Source: Belnapia mucosa (GTDB lineage: Bacteria; Pseudomonadota; Alphaproteobacteria; Acetobacterales; Acetobacteraceae). Taken from it: DNA of 64,000 bases. Shown piece by piece: positions 53,694 through 62,646 of this stretch. Position 1 is the stretch's first letter. Each line of letters opens with the position of its first letter. The stretch lies in the NCBI RefSeq assembly GCF_016775475.1, contig NZ_JAEUXJ010000001.1, positions 124,001 to 188,000 on the forward strand, read 5' to 3'. The notes under the pieces were generated by a model that saw only the letters and a list, made by a program, of their open reading frames with translations, did not search any database and had not been told where the DNA came from. A program made the translations under genes and the position numbers.

Positions 53694-53864
53694 TCAGTTC
53701 TGGGCCGCAGGGGCCGTGCATTCGGGGCGGTCGCGGGTCTCGGGCGGCAGCAATCGTCGGATGCCGCGCCGGGTCCGCTCCGCCTCGCACTGCGCGTGGA
53801 GCTGTTCGTACGTCGGGTTCACCGCACAACCCGTGAGGCCGAGCAGGGGGAGGAGGCGCGTCAC
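53694..53864 (-). CDS. Tiny putative lipoprotein
   Basis: 56 aa from GTG 53864. Hydrophobic start with a lipobox (LGLTGC, Cys13), then a charged tail with a [19 protein letters not shown] helix and two more cysteines. GGAG precedes the GTG, which overlaps the stop of the previous gene (GTGA). No family recognised. It is wedged between the membrane protein gene and carB. Confidence 0.6.
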   Translation of the reverse strand: MTRLLPLLGLTGCAVNPTYEQLHAQCEAERTRRGIRRLLPPETRDRPECTAPAAQN

Positions 53865-54121
53865 CGCATCTCCTCCCGTCGCGCTGCCAGCAGCAGGGCT
53901 GGCAGCAGCAGCAGATGGCAGAGCACGATCAGGATCACGGCCGCGATCGGCTCGCCCGGCGCCGCATACCAGGCGGAGATGGTGTTGACGACGAGGCCGA
54001 TCCCGAAGGCCCGCCACGCCGCCTGCCGTGCCGTGCCGATGCGCCGCAGCACGATGGCGAGCACCGCAAGGCTCAGCCCGGTCCAGGACAGGGCGAGCAG
54101 GCCGATGAAGAGCAGGGTCAT
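53861..54121 (-). CDS. Small integral membrane protein
   Basis: 86 aa with three predicted membrane helices ([59 protein letters not shown]) and a charged C-terminus. Function unknown. It overlaps both neighbours (ATGA at its start, GTGA at its end), so it is translated with LysE and the tiny lipoprotein. Confidence 0.65.
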   Translation of the reverse strand: MTLLFIGLLALSWTGLSLAVLAIVLRRIGTARQAAWRAFGIGLVVNTISAWYAAPGEPIAAVILIVLCHLLLLPALLLAARREEMR

Positions 54122-54753
54122 GCCCGGCGGCCTTCGCTCGCCAGCTTCACCGCCAGCAGGCCAAGCGCGGCGCCGAGCATCCAGCGCTGCGCCGCCATCC
54201 AGCCCGGCCGCGTGCCGAGGAAGCGCGCGACGCCCGAGGCACCGAAGACCAGCAGCGCATCGAATAGGGTGCAGATGGCGATCTGCTCAGCCCCCAGCAC
54301 CGCGGCCTGGTGGAAGGTGTCCCCACGTGCCGGGTCGAGGAAGGGCGGCAGCACCGCCATATAGAAGAGTGCGACCTTCGGATTGAGCGCCGCGGTGGCG
54401 AAACCCACCGCGAAAAGCCGCGCGCCAGGCTCCCGCGGCATCGGCCGGGGCGCGAAGACCGGCTGGCCGCCCGGCCGGACGCTTTGCCAGGCCAGGTACA
54501 GCAAATAGGCCGCGCCACCGAGCCGCAGCACGTCCCAGGCATAAGGGATGGCGAGCAGCGCCGCCGTGATCCCCGCCGCCGCGCAGAGCATGATGGCGAG
54601 CGACCCGACCTGGCAGCCGGCCAGCGACACCATGCCGGCCCTCGTCCCCTGCGCCAGGGAACGCGAGACGAGATAGAGCATGTTCGGCCCCGGTGTCACC
54701 GCGAGGCCGAGCGAGAGGGCAGCGAAGACCAGAAGGGTATCCGCGCCCGGCAT
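54118..54753 (-). CDS. LysE/RhtB-family amino acid exporter
   Basis: 211 aa with six membrane segments and the family sequences SLGLAVTPGPNMLYLVSRSLAQG and GFATAALNPKVALFYMAVLPPF. It exports amino acids or similar compounds such as homoserine or threonine. It lies 3 bp after the SDR gene in the carA-carB run, so its expression is tied to pyrimidine/arginine synthesis. Confidence 0.9.
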   Translation of the reverse strand: MPGADTLLVFAALSLGLAVTPGPNMLYLVSRSLAQGTRAGMVSLAGCQVGSLAIMLCAAAGITAALLAIPYAWDVLRLGGAAYLLYLAWQSVRPGGQPVFAPRPMPREPGARLFAVGFATAALNPKVALFYMAVLPPFLDPARGDTFHQAAVLGAEQIAICTLFDALLVFGASGVARFLGTRPGWMAAQRWMLGAALGLLAVKLASEGRRA

Positions 54754-54756
54754 GGC

Positions 54757-55515
54757 TCAGCCCTGAACCGAGAATCCGCCATCCACCGGAATGGCGACGC
54801 CGGTGATGAAGCTGCTTGCATCGCTGCCGAGGAAGGCCGCGATGCCCTCGAAATCCTCCGGCCCGCCCCAGCGGCCCTTCGGCGTCCGCGCCAGGACGTT
54901 GTCGTTGAGCCCCGGCATGTCCTTGCGGGCCTTGCGCGTCAGCTCGGTGTCGATCCAGCCCGGCAGCACGGCATTCACCGTGATCCCATCCGCCGCCCAG
55001 GCGACGGCGAGCGACTTGGTGAACTGCACCACGCCGCCCTTCGACGCTGCATAGGCGATGTGGAAGGGCAGGCCGAAGATCGACAGCATGGAGCCGTTGT
55101 TGATCACCCGCCCATGCCCGCCGGCCTTCAGATGCGGATAGGCCGCCTTGGAGGCGAGATAGGCGCTGGTCAGGTTGGTGTCGATCACCGCATGCCAGTC
55201 GGCCTCGGCATAGACCTCGGGCCGGTTGCGGATATTGGTCCCGGCATTGTTGACCAGGATGTCGAGCCCGCCGAAGCGCTCGGCCGTCGCCGTCACCATG
55301 GCCTCGATGCTCGCGGCATCGGTCACGTCCACCACCACCGCATCGGCCTCGGCGCCCAGCGCGCGCAGCTCGGCGACGGCGGCCGCGTTCTTCTCGGCAT
55401 TGCGGCCGGCGACCATGACGCTCGCCCCGGACCTGGCGAGGCCGCGGGCGAAGCCGAGCCCGATGCCGCCATTGCCGCCGGTGACGAGGCCGACGCGCCC
55501 CTTCAGGTCGAACAT
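54757..55515 (-). CDS. Short-chain dehydrogenase/reductase
   Basis: 252 aa. NAD(P) loop TGGNGGIGLG near residue 13, NNAG near 90, catalytic Ser in INNGS, and YAASKGG (Tyr, Lys). It resembles gluconate 5-dehydrogenase and 3-oxoacyl reductases. It ends PVDGGFSVQG. Substrate unknown. Its ATG shares one base with the carA stop (TAATG). Confidence 0.92.
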   Translation of the reverse strand: MFDLKGRVGLVTGGNGGIGLGFARGLARSGASVMVAGRNAEKNAAAVAELRALGAEADAVVVDVTDAASIEAMVTATAERFGGLDILVNNAGTNIRNRPEVYAEADWHAVIDTNLTSAYLASKAAYPHLKAGGHGRVINNGSMLSIFGLPFHIAYAASKGGVVQFTKSLAVAWAADGITVNAVLPGWIDTELTRKARKDMPGLNDNVLARTPKGRWGGPEDFEGIAAFLGSDASSFITGVAIPVDGGFSVQG

Positions 55516-56696
55516 TATGCCCCTCCCTTGTGCTTCTCGATCAGCTCGACGAAGCGATGGAACAGGTAGTGGCTGTCCGTCGGCCCCGGCGATGCTTCCG
55601 GATGATACTGCACCGAGAATGCCGGGCGATCCGTCGCCATCAGCCCCTCATTCGACTGGTCGAAAAGGGAGATGTGCGTGACCTTCACCGTCTCCGGCAG
55701 CGACGTGTCATCGACGGCGAAGCCGTGGTTCTGGCTGGTGATCTCGACCCGGCCGGTGGCGAGGTCCTTCACCGGCTGGTTGGCGCCGCGATGCCCACGA
55801 TCCAGCTTGTAGGTCTTCCCGCCCAGCGCCAGGCCGAGCAGCTGATGGCCGAGGCAGATGCCGAAGACCGGCACGCGCTTCTCCAGCACGCCCTGGATGG
55901 CCGGCACTGCGTATTCGCCGGTTGCGGCCGGGTCGCCGGGGCCGTTCGAGAGGAAGACGCCATCCGGCTGATGCCGCAGGATCTCCTCGGCGGTCGCGGT
56001 CGCCGGCACCACCATCACATCGAGCCCGGCCGAGGCGAGGCAGCGGAGGATGTTGCGCTTCGCCCCGTAATCCACCGCGACCACCTTGTGCTTCGGCGCC
56101 GTCTGCCGGCCGAAGCCCTCGGGCCAGGCCCAGGTGGTCTCGTCCCAATGGTAGGACTGGCGGCAGGACACCTCCTTCGCCAGGTCCATCCCCTCCAGCC
56201 CCGGCCAGGCGGCGGCCTGGGCGCGGAGCGCCGGCAGGTCGAAGCGGCCATCGGCGGGGAAGCAGAGCACGCCATTCGGCGGCCCGCCGTCGCGGATGCG
56301 GATGGTCAGCGCCCTTGTATCGACGCCTGCGATGCCCGGGATGCCGAAGGATTTCAGCCAGTCGTCCAGGTGCCGCGTGGCGCGGTAATTGGCCGGCTCG
56401 GTCAGGTCCTGCTTCACCACCAGACCGCGCGCGGCCGGCGTCACCGCTTCGATATCCTCGGGATTGGCGCCGACATTGCCGATATGGGGGAAGGTGAAGG
56501 TGATGATCTGCCCGGCATAGGAAGGGTCGGTCAGCGTTTCCTGATAGCCCGTCATGCCGGTGTTGAAGCAGATCTCGGCCACCGGCGCGGCGCCCGCGGC
56601 GGTATGGGCACCGAAGCCGCGGCCCCAGAAGACGCTGCCATCGCCGAGCACGAGGCAGGCGGTCGCGCCGTCAGGGACGGTATCGGGGTCGGGCAT
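55515..56696 (-). CDS. carA: Carbamoyl phosphate synthase small subunit
   Basis: 393 aa from ATG 56696, which has GGAGA 5 bases upstream. N-terminal CPSase domain (LVLGDGSVFWGRGFGA, FNTGMTGYQETLTDPSY) and C-terminal class I glutamine amidotransferase: C281 in VFGICLGHQLLG and the His of VQYHPEASPGP. It supplies ammonia to CarB. The frame stays open upstream into an HTH module, so a longer HTH-CarA product of about 460 aa is possible from ATG 56897. First of six genes ending with carB. Confidence 0.96.
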   Translation of the reverse strand: MPDPDTVPDGATACLVLGDGSVFWGRGFGAHTAAGAAPVAEICFNTGMTGYQETLTDPSYAGQIITFTFPHIGNVGANPEDIEAVTPAARGLVVKQDLTEPANYRATRHLDDWLKSFGIPGIAGVDTRALTIRIRDGGPPNGVLCFPADGRFDLPALRAQAAAWPGLEGMDLAKEVSCRQSYHWDETTWAWPEGFGRQTAPKHKVVAVDYGAKRNILRCLASAGLDVMVVPATATAEEILRHQPDGVFLSNGPGDPAATGEYAVPAIQGVLEKRVPVFGICLGHQLLGLALGGKTYKLDRGHRGANQPVKDLATGRVEITSQNHGFAVDDTSLPETVKVTHISLFDQSNEGLMATDRPAFSVQYHPEASPGPTDSHYLFHRFVELIEKHKGGA

Positions 56697-56897
56697 GGTC
56701 GTCTCCGCACGGGATTCGGGGGCGCCCGGCATATCGGCCAGGGCAAGGCCGGTGGCAGCCAGGATGGCGGGCCAATGGCGTGGCGGGATGGCGCGGGCCT
56801 GCCGCCATTTGCGGACCGCCTCGGTCCCGATGCCGCAACGTGCTGCGGCGGCTTCCTGGCCACCGAGCAGGGCGATAATGTCGTCGACCGTCCGCAT
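56697..56897 (-). other. YdaS/Cro-like helix-turn-helix module in frame with carA
   Basis: 67 codons from ATG 56897, open straight into CarA with no stop. The sequence VDDIIALLGGQEAAAARCGI and EAVRKWRQARAIPPRHW, then a short LAATGLALAD helix, is the pattern of small YdaS/Cro-like DNA-binding proteins. No ribosome site is evident before ATG 56897, so the transcript may be leaderless. Two TGGGAA-N5-TTCCCA palindromes lie 13 and 52 bp upstream. It could be translated as an HTH-CarA fusion, or as overlapping long and short forms. Function as an autoregulator is inferred. Confidence 0.7.
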
Positions 56898-56909
56898 GGG
56901 CTGAGAATA

Positions 56910-56926
56910 TGGGAAACTATTTCCCA
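56910..56926. promoter_or_regulatory. Operator-like palindrome 1
   Basis: TGGGAA-ACTAT-TTCCCA, perfect 6-5-6 (7-3-7 as read with the inner A:T pair), in the divergent region between the HTH-carA frame and the gatB/yqeY-like gene. Second copy at 56949-56965, centres 39 bp apart. Confidence 0.65.
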
Positions 56927-56948
56927 CATCCAGTCCGTTCCATCAGAT

Positions 56949-56965
56949 TGGGAAGAGATTTCCCA
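56949..56965. promoter_or_regulatory. Operator-like palindrome 2
   Basis: TGGGAA-GAGAT-TTCCCA, perfect 6-5-6, extended to 7 with flanking T:A (56948-56966). 17 bp upstream of the gatB/yqeY-like ATG. Same arms as palindrome 1 with a different centre, as expected for sites of one dimeric regulator. Confidence 0.65.
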
Positions 56966-56982
56966 AATTTCCGGAGTTCACC

Positions 56983-57447
56983 ATGGCCGAGGACCTGCGC
57001 AGCCGCTTCACTGAGGCGCTGAAAGCCTCCATGCTCGCGAAGGATACCGCCCGCACCTCCACCCTCCGCATGATCCTGGCCAAGCTGAAGGATGTGGACA
57101 TCGCCGCCCGGCCTTCGGGCGTGGACAAGGTGCCGGACGATCAGATCACCGCCATGCTCCGCGGCATGGCGAAGAGCCGGCGTGAGAGCGTCGAGCTCTA
57201 CCGCCAGGGCAACCGCCCCGAACTCGCCGAGAAGGAGGAGGCGGAGATCGCGGTGGTCGAGTCCTTCCTGCCCCAGCAGATGGACCAGGCAGCGATGCAG
57301 GCCGCGGTCCAGGCCGCGGTGGCGGAGACCGGCGCCGCCTCGATTAAGGATATGGGCAAGGTGATGGCGGCGCTGAAGGCGCGCCATGCCGCCTCGCTCG
57401 ACATGGCCAAGGCCGGGCCGCTGGTGAAGGCCACGCTCGGTGGTTGA
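56983..57447 (+). CDS. GatB/YqeY domain protein
   Basis: 154 aa, all helical, matching the YqeY family (LRMILAKLKDVDIAA, KEEAEIAVVESFLPQQM, and ending MAALKARHAASLDMAKAGPLVK). It resembles the tRNA-binding tail of GatB; the role is probably linked to tRNA-dependent amidation but unproven. It is divergent from carA, a usual alphaproteobacterial arrangement, and upstream of dnaG and rpoD. Confidence 0.92.
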   Translation: MAEDLRSRFTEALKASMLAKDTARTSTLRMILAKLKDVDIAARPSGVDKVPDDQITAMLRGMAKSRRESVELYRQGNRPELAEKEEAEIAVVESFLPQQMDQAAMQAAVQAAVAETGAASIKDMGKVMAALKARHAASLDMAKAGPLVKATLGG

Positions 57448-57510
57448 GAAACCACACGATACCTCGATTGGAGGTTGCGGACCGGGACGGGGAGGACCTA
57501 TCTCCCCCCC

Positions 57511-57963
57511 ATGCAAGGGCATGACGTCAGACCAGCCGAATCCGCCGCGGTCGATCCCCACGCGCCGGAGCCGGTGCCACCGGAAACAGCCGAAATCCCC
57601 TGGCACTGTCCCAGCTTCGACCCGTCGCTCGAGGCGCGCTTCCTGGCCGAGGGCGAACGCGTCTGGCTGCGCATCACCCGCAACTGGCTGATCCTCACCG
57701 CCGGGCTCGGCGCGCTCATGGCCTGGGCGGCGCCGCTTTCAGGGCGGGATACCTTATTGGCTGCCCTAGGCCTGCAGGGAGTGCTCGGTCTTTCGGCGGC
57801 CCTGCTCGCGGCTCATTGGCTCCCGCGCCTGCCGGCCGGGCGGGTGCGGGAGGTGGTGTTCGGCCTTGCCGCCATCATCGTGCTGGGCTGCGCCGCCCTG
57901 GTCGGCTGGTGGGCGAGCGAGGCCTATGCCAACCGCTATGTCATGGCCGCTGCCTTTCGCTGA
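57511..57963 (+). CDS. Membrane half of a split diguanylate cyclase
   Basis: About 150 aa: a polar N-terminus (EPVPPETAEIPWHCPSFDPSLEARF) then three to four membrane segments, ending ...NRYVMAAAFR at a TGA. The GGDEF half continues from an ATG overlapping this stop (TGATG) with another two membrane segments before its catalytic domain. Either a one-base frame change split an original single gene or the two halves are made separately. The membrane half looks like a sensory input domain. Confidence 0.6.
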   Translation: MQGHDVRPAESAAVDPHAPEPVPPETAEIPWHCPSFDPSLEARFLAEGERVWLRITRNWLILTAGLGALMAWAAPLSGRDTLLAALGLQGVLGLSAALLAAHWLPRLPAGRVREVVFGLAAIIVLGCAALVGWWASEAYANRYVMAAAFR

Positions 57964-58745
57964 TGACCATGCTGCTGGTGGTGCCGCTGCGCCTGCGGGC
58001 CAGCCTGGTCGCGGTGCTGGGTGGCTATGCCGTCCTGGTTGCCAGCACCCTGCTCTCCGACAATCCTTCTCTGCGGGAGTGCTGGGACCTCCTGGTCTTC
58101 ACCGCGCTCGCCCTGCCGCTCGGCCTGCGCGCCCGGATGGGGGCAGAGCGTGACCAGCGCCGGCTGTTCCTGCTGCGCCGGCAGGAGGAGGCGCAACGCC
58201 GCGCCCTGGCCCGCGCCAACCACCGGCTGCACGCCCTGGCCGAGACCGATCCGCTGACCGGCGTCGCCAATCGCCGTGGCTTCGATGCCGCCCTCGATCG
58301 GGCGCTGGACCCCGCCGCGCCGGAGCGGCCGGCCCTGGTGATGCTGGATATCGACCACTTCAAGCGCCTGAACGACAGCTGCGGCCATCCGCAGGGCGAC
58401 GAATGCCTGCGCCTGATCGCCCGCGCCGTGCGGAGCCAGGTGCGGGAAGGGCTGGACCTCGTCGCCCGCATCGGCGGCGAGGAATTCGCTGTGCTACTGC
58501 CCGGGGTCTCGGGCGCCGAGGCCGCCGCGGTGGCGGAGCGCATCCGCTGCGCGGTGCAGGTGCTGCTGCTGCCGCATCCGGCGCGGCCGGAACCGCCGGG
58601 CGTGGTCACCATCAGCCTCGGCGTCGCCGCCTCCTGGCCTGGGGAGGGTGCCGGGAGCCTGGTGGCGCGGGCCGACCGGGCGCTCTATGCCGCCAAGGCG
58701 GCCGGGCGGAATTGCGTTCAGATCGAAAGCCTGCAGCCAGCCTAG
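57963..58745 (+). CDS. Diguanylate cyclase (GGDEF) half of the split gene
   Basis: 260 aa from ATG 57963: two membrane segments (MLLVVPLRLRASLVAVLGGYAVLV; LLVFTALALPLGLRARMG), a coiled linker, and a complete GGDEF domain (about 90-255) with TDPLTGVANRRGF, DIDHFKRLND and the active site ARIGGEEFAVLLPG. It makes cyclic di-GMP from GTP. An RxxD inhibitory site is not at its usual place. Its start overlaps the stop of the membrane half, so translation may be coupled. Confidence 0.82.
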   Translation: MTMLLVVPLRLRASLVAVLGGYAVLVASTLLSDNPSLRECWDLLVFTALALPLGLRARMGAERDQRRLFLLRRQEEAQRRALARANHRLHALAETDPLTGVANRRGFDAALDRALDPAAPERPALVMLDIDHFKRLNDSCGHPQGDECLRLIARAVRSQVREGLDLVARIGGEEFAVLLPGVSGAEAAAVAERIRCAVQVLLLPHPARPEPPGVVTISLGVAASWPGEGAGSLVARADRALYAAKAAGRNCVQIESLQPA

Positions 58746-58788
58746 CGGGTGCGGCGGCGCGCCTGGCGCGCTACACTCGCTGCCCCCG

Positions 58789-60660
58789 ATGGCACTCCCT
58801 CCTGCATTCCTCGACGAGCTGCGCGCGCGGACGCCCCTGCCGGGGCTGATCGGGCGGAAGACGCGGCTGGCCCGCAACGGCCGGCAGTGGAAGGGCTGCT
58901 GCCCCTTCCACAACGAGAAGACGCCCTCCTTCTACGTCTATGACGACCATTTCCACTGCTTCGGCTGCGGCGCGCATGGGGATGCCATCACCTTCCTGAT
59001 GCGGGCCGAGGGTGCCTCCTTCCCCGAAGCGGTGGAGCGATTGGCGGGCGAGGCAGGGCTGGAGGTGCCGAAGCCGACTCCGCAGGCGGCCGAGCGGGAG
59101 CGGCGGGCGCGCGACCTCTATGGCGTGCTGGCCGCCGCCGAGGCCGCCTTCCGCCGCCGCCTGATGCTGCCCGAGGGGCGGCCGGCGCTCGACTATCTCC
59201 GCCGTCGTGGGCTGACGGATGCGACCATCGCCCGGTTCGGCCTCGGCTGGTCTGGGGAGGGGCGGGGCGCGCTCGCCGCCGATCTGAAGGCCGAGGGGAT
59301 CACGCCCGACCAGCTCGTCGCCGCCGGGCTGATGAAGCCGCGCGACCCGGACCGACCGGAGGCGGGGCTGGTCGATCTCTTTTTCAACCGGGTGATCTTC
59401 CCGATCCGCGACCGGCGCGGCCGCACCATCAGCTTCGGCGGCCGCATCCTGGGCGATGGCCAGCCGAAATATGTCAACGGGCCGGAGACCGACCTCTTCC
59501 ACAAGCGGCGCAACCTCTATGGCCTCGACCTGGCGAGGGAGGGCGCCTTCCGCGGCGCGCCGGTGCTGGTGGTCGAGGGCTATATGGATGTTATCGCGCT
59601 GCACCAGGCGGGCTTCGCCGGTGCGGTCGCGCCGCTGGGGACGGCGCTGACAGCCGAGCAGCTGGAGGCGCTGTGGGGGGTCTCGCCCGAGCCGGTGCTC
59701 TGCTTCGATGGCGATGCCGCCGGCGCCCGGGCGGCGGCCAAGACGGCAGAGCTGGCGCTGCCGCTGCTGGCGCCGGAGCAGAGCCTGCGCATCGCCATGC
59801 TGACCGGCGGCGAGGATCCCGACACGCTGGTGGCGAAGGGTGGGCCGGCGGCCTTCCAGGCGGTGCTGGACGCGGCGAAGCCGCTCTCGGCCGCGCTCTA
59901 TGACCTCCTGGCCGGCAGCCCGCCGCCCGTGACGCCCGAGCAGCGCGCCGCCTTCCGCCACCGGCTGGAGGCGGCGGCGCGCGGCATCCCCGACAAGGCA
60001 TTGGCGAGCGAATATCGCCGGGTCCTGCTCGACCGCTTCTTCGTCGAGGGCCGGCCGCCACGCGGGGGCGGGGGCGGCGCACGCCCCGCCGGGCCGCGCC
60101 CGGCCTGGACCCCGCGCGGCCGGCCGGGGGAGCTGGTCAGCATCGCCGGCCTGCAACGCATAGCAATCGATCCCGCTTCGGTCCGGCTGGAACGCGCGCG
60201 CAACCTCCTCGCCATCCTTCTCCGCCACCCCATGCTGCTGCCCGAGGTTGAGGAGCCTTTCGCCACGCTCGACCTGCCGGAGGGTGATGCAGTGCTGCTG
60301 CGGCATGCGCTGTTGGCTTGGCTTCCTGGCGCCGATCTTCTTGACTCGACGGCCTTGATGGACCACCTGCGAGAGCGTGGGCTGGAGTCCGTCCTGGCCT
60401 GGGCCACCAGGTCCGCCGGATTGTCCCAGGCCGCGCAACCCGAGGCCCAGCCGAAGGATGCGATGGATGGCTGGTGGCATTTCTTCGGCCTGCTGCGGGG
60501 CGAGGCCGAATTGATCGAGGATCGGGCCGAGGCGCAGAGGGTGCTGGTGGAAACCAATGATCCGCTCGCGCAGCAACGCCTTATCCGCTTGCAGGAAGCG
60601 CTGAACGCGCTGCGCGGCGGCGAGGCCGACGAGACCGCCCAACCGGGCACCATAGGTTAG
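58789..60660 (+). CDS. dnaG: DNA primase
   Basis: 623 aa. CHC2 zinc site C38, H41, C57, C60 (CCPFHNEKTPSF; HCFGCGAHGDA). The Toprim domain begins near residue 258 (LVVEGYMDVIALHQAG), with acidic DGDAAGARAA. The helicase-binding C-terminal part follows a Pro/Gly-rich linker. It makes RNA primers at the replication fork. It is followed by rpoD, the conserved macromolecular-synthesis order. Confidence 0.96.
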   Translation: MALPPAFLDELRARTPLPGLIGRKTRLARNGRQWKGCCPFHNEKTPSFYVYDDHFHCFGCGAHGDAITFLMRAEGASFPEAVERLAGEAGLEVPKPTPQAAERERRARDLYGVLAAAEAAFRRRLMLPEGRPALDYLRRRGLTDATIARFGLGWSGEGRGALAADLKAEGITPDQLVAAGLMKPRDPDRPEAGLVDLFFNRVIFPIRDRRGRTISFGGRILGDGQPKYVNGPETDLFHKRRNLYGLDLAREGAFRGAPVLVVEGYMDVIALHQAGFAGAVAPLGTALTAEQLEALWGVSPEPVLCFDGDAAGARAAAKTAELALPLLAPEQSLRIAMLTGGEDPDTLVAKGGPAAFQAVLDAAKPLSAALYDLLAGSPPPVTPEQRAAFRHRLEAAARGIPDKALASEYRRVLLDRFFVEGRPPRGGGGGARPAGPRPAWTPRGRPGELVSIAGLQRIAIDPASVRLERARNLLAILLRHPMLLPEVEEPFATLDLPEGDAVLLRHALLAWLPGADLLDSTALMDHLRERGLESVLAWATRSAGLSQAAQPEAQPKDAMDGWWHFFGLLRGEAELIEDRAEAQRVLVETNDPLAQQRLIRLQEALNALRGGEADETAQPGTIG

Positions 60661-60720
60661 AGGTTAGTCGCACGGGCGCCCGTCCAGCCGGGCCGCCCGT
60701 TGCAGGCATGGAGCGCAGGC

Positions 60721-62646
60721 ATGGCGAGCAAGGCCGCAGGTGGTACGGATACGGTCGAGACGCGCGACGAGGTCGTGGAGGGTGTTCTCCTCGACACGAT
60801 GACGGCCGCGGTCAAGAAGCTGATCGCCCGCGGCAAGGAGCGGGGCTACGTCACCTATGACGAGCTGAATGCCGCTCTTCCCTCCGATCAGGTCTCCTCC
60901 GAGATGATCGAGGACACCATGGCGATGCTGAGCGAGATCGGCATCAACGTGGTCGAGTCCGAGGATGGCGAGGATGGCGAGGCCGCGCCGGTGGCCAAGC
61001 CCGCCGCTGAGGACAAGGAGGAGAAGGAGGACGAGGAGGGCGGCGGCAACGTCGACGAGGAAAGCCTCGGCCGCACCGACGACCCCGTCCGGATGTATCT
61101 CCGCGAGATGGGCAGCGTCGAGCTGCTCTCGCGCGAGGGCGAGATCGCGATCGCCAAGCGAATCGAGGCCGGCCGCGACATGATGATCGGCGGGCTCTGC
61201 GAGAGCCCGCAGACCTTCAAGGCGATCATCGCCTGGCATGAGGCCGTCCGCGGCGGGAAGATGCTGCTGCGCGACGTGATCGACCTGGAGGCGACCGCCG
61301 CCGCTGACAGCCCCGAAGGTCCGGCACCGGCCGAGACCGAGGAGGAATTCGAGGAAGGCGAGGAAGGGGAGGGGCTCGGCCTCTCGCTCTCCGCCCTCGA
61401 GGAGAAGCTGAAGCCGGAGGCGCTAGCGGCCTTCGAGGCGATCGAGCAGGGCTATGCCCGGCTGCAGAAGCTGCAGGCGAAGCGCATGGAGGCCTATACC
61501 GCCGGCGAGGAGCTGCAGAGCCGCTCCGAGAAGACCTATGAGAAGACCCGGCAGGAGCTGGTGGCGCTGGTGCAGAAGGTGCACCTGCACAATAACCGGA
61601 TCGAGGAACTGGTCGAGCAGCTCAAGCTCATCAACCGTAAGCTGACGAGCCTTGAGGGTCAGGTGCTGCGGATGGCCGAGGGCGCCAAGGTGAAGCGGGA
61701 GGAGTTCCTCCAGCACTGGCGCGGCTCCGAGCTCGATCCGGCCTGGTTCGACCGGCTGGGCAAGCTCTCCGGCAAGGCTTGGAAGACTTTCATCACCCGC
61801 TCGCGCGACGATGCGGAATCGGTGCGGTCGCAGATGGCGACCATCGCCAACGACACCAACCTGCCGATCGCGGAGTTCCGCCGGGTCTATGCCACGGTCA
61901 GCCGGGGCGAGCGGGACATGACCCAGGCGAAGAAGGAGATGATCGAGGCGAATCTGCGCCTGGTGATCTCGATCGCCAAGAAATACACCAATCGCGGCCT
62001 GCAATTCCTCGACCTGATCCAGGAGGGGAATATCGGCCTGATGAAAGCCGTCGATAAGTTCGAGTACCGCCGCGGCTACAAGTTCAGCACCTACGCGACC
62101 TGGTGGATCCGGCAGGCCATCACGCGCAGCATCGCCGACCAGGCGCGGACCATCCGCATCCCGGTCCACATGATCGAGACGATCAACAAGCTGGTCCGCA
62201 CCAGCCGCCAGATGCTGCACGAGATCGGCCGTGAGCCGACCCCGGAGGAGCTGGCCGAGAAGCTCGGCATGCCGCTGGAGAAGGTCCGCAAGGTCCTCAA
62301 GATCGCCAAGGAGCCGATCTCCCTCGAGACGCCGATCGGCGACGAGGAGGACAGCCATCTTGGCGACTTCATCGAGGACAAGGCGGCGATCATTCCGCTG
62401 GATGCCGCGATCCAGTCCAACCTGCGCGAGGCGACGACGCGGGTGCTCTCCTCGCTCACGCCCCGCGAGGAGCGGGTGCTGCGTATGCGCTTCGGCATCG
62501 GCATGAACACCGACCACACGCTGGAGGAGGTTGGGCAGCAGTTCAACGTGACCCGCGAGCGCATCCGGCAGATCGAGGCGAAGGCGCTGCGCAAGCTGAA
62601 GCATCCGAGCCGGAGCCGGAAGCTCCGCAGCTTCCTCGACAACTGA
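60721..62646 (+). CDS. rpoD: Primary sigma factor RpoD (sigma-70)
   Basis: 641 aa. Region 1.1 at the N-terminus, acidic non-conserved insert (about 90-115, 210-225), then regions 1.2-4: [21 protein letters not shown], the core-binding [29 protein letters not shown] and -10 element [17 protein letters not shown], and -35 helix [20 protein letters not shown]. Housekeeping promoter recognition. GGAG lies 7 bases before ATG 60721, which beats the TTG at 60700. The stop overlaps the next start. Confidence 0.97.
   Translation: MASKAAGGTDTVETRDEVVEGVLLDTMTAAVKKLIARGKERGYVTYDELNAALPSDQVSSEMIEDTMAMLSEIGINVVESEDGEDGEAAPVAKPAAEDKEEKEDEEGGGNVDEESLGRTDDPVRMYLREMGSVELLSREGEIAIAKRIEAGRDMMIGGLCESPQTFKAIIAWHEAVRGGKMLLRDVIDLEATAAADSPEGPAPAETEEEFEEGEEGEGLGLSLSALEEKLKPEALAAFEAIEQGYARLQKLQAKRMEAYTAGEELQSRSEKTYEKTRQELVALVQKVHLHNNRIEELVEQLKLINRKLTSLEGQVLRMAEGAKVKREEFLQHWRGSELDPAWFDRLGKLSGKAWKTFITRSRDDAESVRSQMATIANDTNLPIAEFRRVYATVSRGERDMTQAKKEMIEANLRLVISIAKKYTNRGLQFLDLIQEGNIGLMKAVDKFEYRRGYKFSTYATWWIRQAITRSIADQARTIRIPVHMIETINKLVRTSRQMLHEIGREPTPEELAEKLGMPLEKVRKVLKIAKEPISLETPIGDEEDSHLGDFIEDKAAIIPLDAAIQSNLREATTRVLSSLTPREERVLRMRFGIGMNTDHTLEEVGQQFNVTRERIRQIEAKALRKLKHPSRSRKLRSFLDN

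Noticed and set aside
55530..57014. Plus-strand frame opposite carA
   Set aside because: Antisense of carA and the HTH module.
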